Shown here one piece after another: positions 58,305-64,000 of a stretch of 64,000 nt of DNA (its first letter is position 1; each line of letters opens with the position of its first letter). A model generated the notes under the pieces. It did no database searches. It saw only the letters and a list, made by a program, of their open reading frames with translations, and was not told the origin of the DNA. The position numbers were made by a program, and so were the translations under genes. This stretch comes from Larix kaempferi. Lineage: Eukaryota > Streptophyta > Pinopsida > Pinales > Pinaceae. The stretch is from positions 372,001 to 436,000 of the forward strand of contig BSBM01000827.1 in assembly GCA_027924585.1 (NCBI GenBank), given 5' to 3'.

Positions 58305-59533
58305 CTATAATTCATAGGATCCCTTTTCCAAAACACATTTTACCACATATGGACCATGCCACATGGACTCAAGTTTGATTGCCCCCAGCTTATCGTTTTT
58401 TTGGTCATAACTGAGGACCAAATCACCCTCGTTAAAGATACGAGGTTTCACCGATTTATCATACTGGGCCTTGATGCATTTCTTATGCGCTTCATTAGAT
58501 AGAGTTGCATCGCGGCGGGTTTCATCGAGTTTTTCCAAGTATAGAAATCGTTCTTCCTCGGTAGTGGTGTTCGGCAAAAGTTCGATAGCGAGTTTTAGCG
58601 ATGGAATCTCGCACTCGATAGGTAATACTGCCTCTAGTCCGTAGACCAATTGAAAGGGTTTGAAACCAATGAAAGTTTTAACGGAATTCCTATATGCCCA
58701 TAGAGCTGAAAAAATCATGGTATTCCAGTTGGACTTGTGTGTTCCCACCATACGTTGAATCATGGTTTTCAAGACCTTTTTAATGGCTCTACTTGTCCAT
58801 TTGATTGAGGGTAGTAGGGAGTTGATTTCTCATGCTGAAAACCCAATTTGGCGCTTAGTTCATCCACCATATTGTTTTGAAAATGTGATCCATGGTCGGT
58901 GACGATGGCTTGAGGGAATCTGAATCTCACAATGATATGGTTGAGAATAAAGAGTGTGGCAGTTTCGTTGTCTTCTTTGTATGTAGGCATAGTCTCAGAC
59001 CACTTGGTAGAATAGTCGACTAGGACAATAACATAACCATGCCCCCCGACCGAGATAGGATTACAATGCATGAATTCGATGCCCCATTTGGAAAAGGGAC
59101 CGACAGCGATAACTGGATGTAGTGGGGATGGATGTGAGTGATTTTTGCAATGAAAAATATGGCAAGGAGGACACTTCTTGACTGCTTTGATACAATCTTT
59201 AAAGACGAAATGGCAATAGTATCCAACGCGTAATATTTTTTGGGATGTAGCCATCCCAAAAAGGTGACCGCCACATGCCCCTGAGTGATAATCATTCAAA
59301 ACATGCTCAGCCTCCTCATGAGTTAAGCAGCGTCGGAGAATGGAATCAATACCAGGACGATATAATGTATCACCGATGATGAGGTGATATTTTGCGTGGT
59401 GACGGACACGACGGCGTTCATCACGATATAATTGAGGACTGAAGAGTTGGGTTTGGAGATACAATGTGATGTGTCCATACCACAGGTCTGGAGTATTGAT
59501 GAGAAACAAGGACTCATCAGGGAGACAGTCCAT
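58305..59533 (-). pseudogene. Integrase of Tat copy B
   Basis: Two frames. 58769-59533 holds the zinc-binding part (YHSGACGGHLFGMATSQKIL, CPPCHIFHCKNHSHP), the first catalytic Asp in GIEFMHCNPISV (weakly kept; IDFxGP is usual), AIVTDHGSHFQNNM (second Asp) and YYPQSNGQVEPLKRS, where QVE supplies the Glu. 58305-58772 continues with NWNTMIFSALWAYRNSVKTF, PFQLVYGLEAVLPIECEIPS and the C-terminal GPYVVKCVLEKGSYEL. A frameshift joins them at about 58770. The C-terminus has no chromodomain, as expected for the Tat lineage. Confidence 0.88.
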
Positions 59534-59545
59534 GGGATCAGTTTC

Positions 59546-60049
59546 CTAATCAGTATGGGGAATATCAAAAATAAGTTCCACAAAAACCAAAGACTTATTT
59601 GATTTGGCCCTCTCAAACTGGAGATCGAATTCCTGTATAATCACAATCCAGTGCGAATATTTTCCCCCTAGTACCTGGCGCATGAGAACATGGTACATGG
59701 GGTTAGATTCGGCGATAATGGTAGTAGTGCGGAGGAGGATATAATGGTATAAATTCTGAATAGCAATGACTACTGCGAGAGCTAGCTTCTCTACATGTGA
59801 ATATCGGGTTTCAGAGTCAAGGATACCCTTACTAAGGTAGTATATCACATGCTCCTAGGCGTGACTATCTTCTTGTACTAAAACCATCGCAATAGTGTAA
59901 GTATAACCACCAAGATAAAGTATATAATCCTTGGTGTAATTCGGCGGTTGTAACACGGGTGCATGAGTGATGGCATGTTTGAGGTTGTCAAAGTATTTTT
60001 TAGCATATTCATTCCAAATGAATGGGACTTCCTTCTTTAACAACCACAT
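59546..60049 (-). pseudogene. Gypsy-type RNase H of Tat copy B
   Basis: The frame 59855-60049 has the link WNEYAKKYFDNLKHAITHAP and DYILYLGGYTYTIAMVLVQE (first acid, usually DAS, is Gly here). 59546-59848 has IYYLSKGILDSETRYSHVEK with LALAVVIAIQNLYHY (Glu) and IAESNPMYHVL, where TDS/TDQ is usual. The tail runs FDLQFERAKSNKSLVF straight to the integrase region, with no room for another RNase H between. Confidence 0.83.
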
Positions 60050-60109
60050 GTATCCCTATGTTTTCTCTGCGAAATTACACATGAAATGCCAAAGGTAGTT
60101 TTCCTTCCC

Positions 60110-60900
60110 CTACAAAGTTTGAAGTTCTATAATATCCATAGGCAGTGGTAGAGAAACAATGGCTTCCACCTTGAGGGGATAGATGCGGATCCCATCCTTT
60201 GAAATGATGAAGCCTAAGAGGCATCTGGACTCGACACAAAAAATGCACTTATGAGGATTTAAACGGATATTATACCGTCGACACCTGATGAATACAGGCG
60301 ACAGATGATCAATGTGGAAGTCACGGTGATTCGAATGAGCAGTAATATCATCTAGGTAAGGTTCCACAAAATCTTTCATATCGTGGAAATCATACAACAT
60401 ACATCGTTGGAATGTAGCACCAGGATTTTTAAGGCCAAAAGGGAGTTTTTGATATGTGAACGTACCCCATGGGCAGATGAAAGTAGTCTTATTTTGGTCG
60501 ACAGGATGGATCTCAATCTGATTATAGCCTTAAAATCCATCCACGAATGAGAAGATGACACTTCTGTCACAATTGTGAATGATTTGGTCAATAAAAGGGG
60601 TAGGGTAATTGTCCTTGGGAAAAGCCTTATTCAAATCCCTATAATCAACACAAACCCTTATGGTTCCCTGTTTTTTCATAACTGGGACGACATTAGAGAC
60701 CTAATCTGTTAAGGGAACAAGATAAATGAACCCAGCCTTCAACAACTTTTCTATCTCTGCCTTAATAGCTGCAGTTTTCCTAGGTTGTACGGGATAGAGT
60801 TTTTTCTGGACAGGTTTTGCATCGGGATATGTTTGAATTTCGTGCATGACAATATCAGGATCAATCCCAAGCATTTCCTCGTAGTTCCATGCAAATACGT
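60110..60900 (-). pseudogene. Reverse transcriptase of Tat copy B
   Basis: Readable across several frames from high coordinates: PVQKKLYPVQPRKTAAIKAE, IRVCVDYRDLNKAFPKDNYP, FSFVDGF-GYNQIEIHPVDQ with a stop where Ser/Lys is expected, WGTFTYQKLPFGLKNPGATF, and the active box VEPYLDDITAHSNHRDFHID (catalytic YLDD kept, 60110-60400). It then ends in the usual LLGFIISKDGI. Stops include one after LVPLTD near 60700, where Trp is expected. It is the best-known part for lineage typing. Confidence 0.88.
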
Positions 60901-60907
60901 CCCGGAA

Positions 60908-61591
60908 TTATTTAAACAAGGCCATGAAAATGGTGACTTCTTCCCAAGAACAAGTTTGGCCTATGTGAATGTGTTCCACGACTCTAGGTTTTACCAAGAT
61001 ATCGATCGGAAAGGTAGGCATGATGTTTTCCAAGTTTTCCTCGATGACCGTATCATATGTAAGAATAGGAGATTGAGGGTAAGGAAAGACATCCGGTGAA
61101 ACAATTGTTTCAATGGTGTTCTCTACTGGATCTAACGGTGGAAGGAAGGATGATCGATGATGAAGGTCTTCCCATGGGGGTTCATCCACACTCATAATCT
61201 CCATGATTGACTCATCAGAATGAAAAGTCTGGATTAGAGGATCAGGTAGGGATGAGGTTCGTTGTAATGGCAGAGAACCTGAGGTAGATTCCATTGAAGA
61301 GTGGACATCTGGTAGATCAGGTGTTGATTGGATAGCCTTGTAAGTAGCTTCCGCGAGGCTGAGAGGCATCACATATCCAATCGAGTCCAAATGATCACGG
61401 TCGGGCACAACCCATTGGTTAGTCGAGGGATGGGATGATGGGATCATAGACGAAATCGTGTTCACTATAGCAACATGGGAAGGGGGATTTGGTGTTGGAA
61501 AGACTCCCATGACGGATAAATATTTGAGGAGTCCTACCCCCACACTCTCATATATATGCATGGAGTTTCCTAAGAGAGGGACATTTTCCAC
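60908..61591 (-). pseudogene. Pol spacer between protease and RT, Tat copy B
   Basis: A 227-codon open stretch, Pro/Ser-rich and acidic, ending CSWEEVTIFMALFK and followed at once by the RT entry text FRDVFAWNYEEMLGIDPDIV. It has no catalytic motif. It is the linker of the polyprotein rather than a separate gene. The stop at its end replaces a residue, since the reading continues in frame into RT. Confidence 0.7.
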
Positions 61592-61663
61592 GGGATGAGT
61601 AGTGATGTCAGGTGTACAAAAATCTAACTAGTCGATAGTGACGATTCTCCCTTGGTGGGGAAA

Positions 61664-62134
61664 TTACACAATGCAGAAGATAAATGACGCAACCACGGTC
61701 TTGGGATAGAACCAGTTTCGACCAAGTAATAAGTTATAATCCAACGGGGAAGCGATGACTTCCATGTTAATGGAAACGGTCTTACCACCCAACTCTATAG
61801 CCAAAGATTGTAACATCTTGTGGGGTTGAAATCCACGTCCATCAAATGCTTTCAATGTGGTGGGGGAATGGTTCAACTCGTGAGAGTCGATGACTCTCCA
61901 GCACGATAACGACATAACCGATGTAGAGGCTCCTTCGCCTAAGATAGTGCGATGGATGCTTTTCCCGGAAATGTTAGTAACAATTTGAAATGCGAGTTGG
62001 TGGGAAATCCTCAACTTGAAATACTTTAGCTTGAACATGATGGTGTTGGAGAAATCAAGATCTACAGCTGCTATCGCAGATAACATGGTCTTATGTTGAT
62101 TGGGACAGTTTTGTAAGACTTCTAGCGTCGACAT
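61664..62134 (-). pseudogene. Aspartic protease of Tat copy B, catalytic Asp probably lost
   Basis: RTILGEGASTSVMSLSCWRV fits the DEGAST-type protease signature of this lineage, except that Gly stands where the catalytic Asp is expected. Later blocks TLKAFDGRGFQPHKMLQSLA, LGGKTVSINMEV and PLDYNLLLGRNWFY are the usual flap and C-terminal LLGR part. The frame stops at 61664, before the spacer region. It would normally cut the Gag-Pol polyprotein. Confidence 0.8.
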
Positions 62135-62176
62135 AGTACAAGGAGCTTGTGCTAGATCCTCTACAATATTTTAGTT

Positions 62177-63494
62177 CTAAGCATCCCGAGCATTGGGATT
62201 GAAAATGGATTTTCGAATCACGCTCTTGGGTGGACGTAATATTGAATACGGTAAAGGTTTCTCTATGACGAGAGGACCTTGAGGTGAAGGAATGCTAGAT
62301 GTAGCTACAGAGGATTTTTCAGTATTACCTCCATTAGATTCCTTGTCAGAAGTAGATTCATATGTACGTGACCTAGTGGACAAGTTGACTGTTTCACTCC
62401 GCATCATGAGAACATGAGCGGTTGTGTACGGTTATCCTTGAGAAGGAGTTGGTTGATGTGAAACCATTTGTTGTTGTTGTGTGGGGAAGGGATCAGTTAA
62501 AACTGCGGGTGTGGGGTTTCCCTTAAGAAACTTTTGCACTTCCTCCTGATGTGTAAATTCTTTGGTGAAGTGATCGTCACCACACAATAAACAAGTATAT
62601 TTAACCTTCAACTTTTGTTTGTTCTCTTCGGGATTATTTTTTGGCTCCTGCCAGTTAGAAGACTTTTTAGATTTTCCTTTGTTATTCATTTTTCCACTGG
62701 ATTTTTGAGGTGAAGCAGATTGAACTAAATTCACTTCTTCAGTGGAATCAGGACTGGGTGAGCGATTGGTGTTGTTTCCATCCTAGGGCGAGGGTGGATT
62801 CGAACTATGAGGGTTCTGTGATCCACCGGATTGTGTAACAGGATGAGTATGAACGAAACCAATAATGCCATCGACATGAGATCCCGTAGGTGGTTTTGTT
62901 GGATCATGTGTATGGCGGGGGGCGTTGGGAATGATATCGTATAAGATGCCAGATTGGGCATAGACAAGGTTTAAATACTGAGCACGATATGGATTTTTCT
63001 TCCGTAACGGCCCCACCCATATCCACGTCTTTAGCTATGACGGGTAGTAGTGACTTCATGAACCAATCGACAAGTAGTTGGTATGGAATGGGAGATTTAA
63101 TAAGATGTCTTCTCCTCCTCCACTCATGAATATGATCAGAGATGTGGGTGGAAGTAGCTCGAAGGAGAGAAGTCAAAATATATGTGCCAGTTTCATAGCG
63201 GATCGGTAGCTGAAAGTGAGTCAAAAAGGACATAGCTAAAGATCGAAAATCAGCAAAGGAATGTGGTGGCAACTCAATGTACTACTTAGAGGCAGTACCA
63301 GTAAGGGTTCGTTGAAATAACCTCAAACAGATGGAATCATCCATTAAGGAATTGGAAGAACACCACAAATGATAATTCATTACGTGGTTCTTAGGGTCCT
63401 CACCGGGCTTGTTGTCAAACTTTAGAATGTCTGATGGTAACTTCAATGGAATCATTGGCCAGTTTATACCGTGTTGAATGGGATCATTAGTCAA
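62177..63494 (-). pseudogene. Gag of Tat copy B: capsid domain, knuckle and linker
   Basis: Capsid text begins WPMIPLKLPSDILKFDNKPG and LRLFQRTLTGTASK (63282-63494), then a TAG at 63282-63284 in place of Trp, then YIELPPHSFADFRSLAMSFL, FQLPIRYETGTYILTSLLRA, SDHIHEWRRRRHLIKSPIPY and DWFMKSLLPVIAKDVDMGG (62904-63272). A frameshift near 63000 leads to KNPYRAQYLNLVYAQSGILY (62783-63016), and another frame (62432-62734) carries a basic linker and a degenerate knuckle CLLCGDDHFTKEF in which the last Cys is Phe. 62177-62407 is the gag-to-protease linker. Confidence 0.85.
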
Positions 63495-63505
63495 ACATGA
63501 CAGAT

Positions 63506-64000
63506 CTAGTAGATCAAGTGTATCCAGGAATGGTAATTGTCAGTTTGGCTGTGGATACTGGTAATACGGATAAGGCATCTGTGTACCAATAGGACCATGG
63601 ATTGATTGGTCGTAAGGTCCTCCCATAGGGGGTTTTCCATATGGAGGTGGGACTCCTGGGTTAGGAGGTGGAACTGAAAGGGGTCCTCCTCTAGAATAAG
63701 GTGGTCCTCCTCCAGAATATGAGGGTCCTCCAGGTGTAGGTGGTGGTGTTGTGCCAGGTGGTGGGGGAGGAGGTGGGACAGGTGGTGGATGTGGTGGGGG
63801 TGGTCCACCGGTTGGGGGTGGTCCCCCGGTTGGGGGTCCAGGAGGTGGAACATTATGGTTCCCCCATGGGGTGTTCATGTTTTCAGGATAGGGTAATCTA
63901 GGAAAAAGGTTTCCTGGATAATTTTTCCTATAGGAGCATTATGATTTCCCGGATAGAAATGCCCCCATGGGGGTTGGGTGCAAGTAGATGGTACCCCCAT
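63506..64000 (-). pseudogene. Proline-rich N-terminus of Tat copy B Gag, running off the edge
   Basis: Low-complexity PPPGPPTGGPPPTGGPPPP-type sequence followed by Gly/Pro/Tyr-rich text ending YPYYQYPQPN. It continues upstream past the ATG at 63878 (PWGHFYPGNHNAP-like repeats in a neighbouring frame) to the window edge, so the true start is not visible. It is directly joined in frame to the capsid part through LPFLDTLDLLDLSC after a stop at 63540. Two alternative frames stay open here because of the repeat; only this one joins the capsid reading. Confidence 0.72.

Larger units (their letters stand above)
52854..64000 (-). mobile_element. Tat-like Ty3/gypsy element, copy B, with antisense ORF
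   Basis: Minus-oriented element whose 5' LTR lies beyond the right edge. From the right: gag (about 62430-64000), protease (61664-62134), spacer region (60908-61591), RT (about 60110-60900), RNase H (59546-59848), integrase (58305-59533), a second RNase H of archaeal/plant type (57720-58110), an antisense ORF (56195-57400, plus strand), a 2.35-kb non-coding spacer, polypurine tract and the 3' LTR (52854-53827). A second RNase H is the hallmark of the Tat lineage. Coding regions are broken by stops. If the 5' LTR resembles the 3' one, the element exceeds 12 kb. Confidence 0.88.

Noticed and set aside
61664-61670. Possible programmed stop readthrough or frameshift signals between gag, protease and RT in Tat copy B
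   Set aside because: The element has many random stops and indels and no slippery site with a following structure could be singled out.
63506-63878. Proline-rich ORF as a possible cell-wall or extensin-like protein
   Set aside because: It reads directly into the Tat gag capsid blocks on the same strand, so it is the Gag N-terminus; it has no signal peptide or SPPPP pattern.

Overview
The window looks like intergenic DNA from a large, repeat-rich seed-plant genome. I recognise no host gene. Almost every base belongs to a nested set of LTR retrotransposons, one CACTA (En/Spm) DNA transposon and tandem repeats. The protein style of the Tat-type Ty3/gypsy copies, the very long LTRs and the complete absence of host genes suggest a gymnosperm, perhaps a conifer. 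That taxonomic guess is inference from style, not from a search.

Layout. 1-830: decayed Ty3/gypsy gag on the minus strand, running off the left edge. About 1070-7198: decayed CACTA element (minus) with a multi-exon TNP2-like transposase, subterminal palindromes and a GAT-rich microsatellite at its left end. 7199-12021: 3' part of a Tat-like Ty3/gypsy element (copy A, plus strand) carrying an antisense ORF, a polypurine tract and a 902-bp 3' LTR. It abuts, and probably interrupts, the lower LTR of the next element. 12022-24254: Ty3/gypsy chromovirus (minus) with gag-PR-RT-RH-INT-chromodomain and LTRs of about 4.2 kb. 24255-26931: unassigned DNA with one 174-codon ORF. 26932-37296 plus 44259 onward: large LTR element (minus) with 2.8-kb LTRs and a non-coding interior. 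Its upper LTR is interrupted by a Ty1/copia element at 37297-44253 (perfect 5-bp target duplication CTTAA). 44572-45340: a 251-bp triplicate repeat. 45504-50638: a second, complete but dead Ty1/copia element (minus; TSD TCTCA). 50644-52853: unassigned DNA with a tandem duplication. 52854 to the right edge: Tat-like copy B (minus), with 3' LTR, antisense ORF, second RNase H, INT, RH, RT, PR and gag. Its 5' LTR lies outside the window.

The most interesting system is the Tat-like family. Two copies, in opposite orientation about 45 kb apart, each carry an ORF antisense to the element between pol and the polypurine tract. The ORF keeps the same order of conserved blocks and a short GT-AG intron at the same place in both copies, although each copy is broken by different stops. 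In copy B the archaeal-type RNase H sits downstream of integrase.

All coding regions seen here are broken by stops, frameshifts or loss of catalytic residues, so the annotated genes are mostly pseudogenes. Element boundaries come from matching LTR ends, primer-binding sites, polypurine tracts and target duplications read directly from the sequence. I did not see tRNA or rRNA genes or CRISPR arrays, but could not run a dedicated scan.
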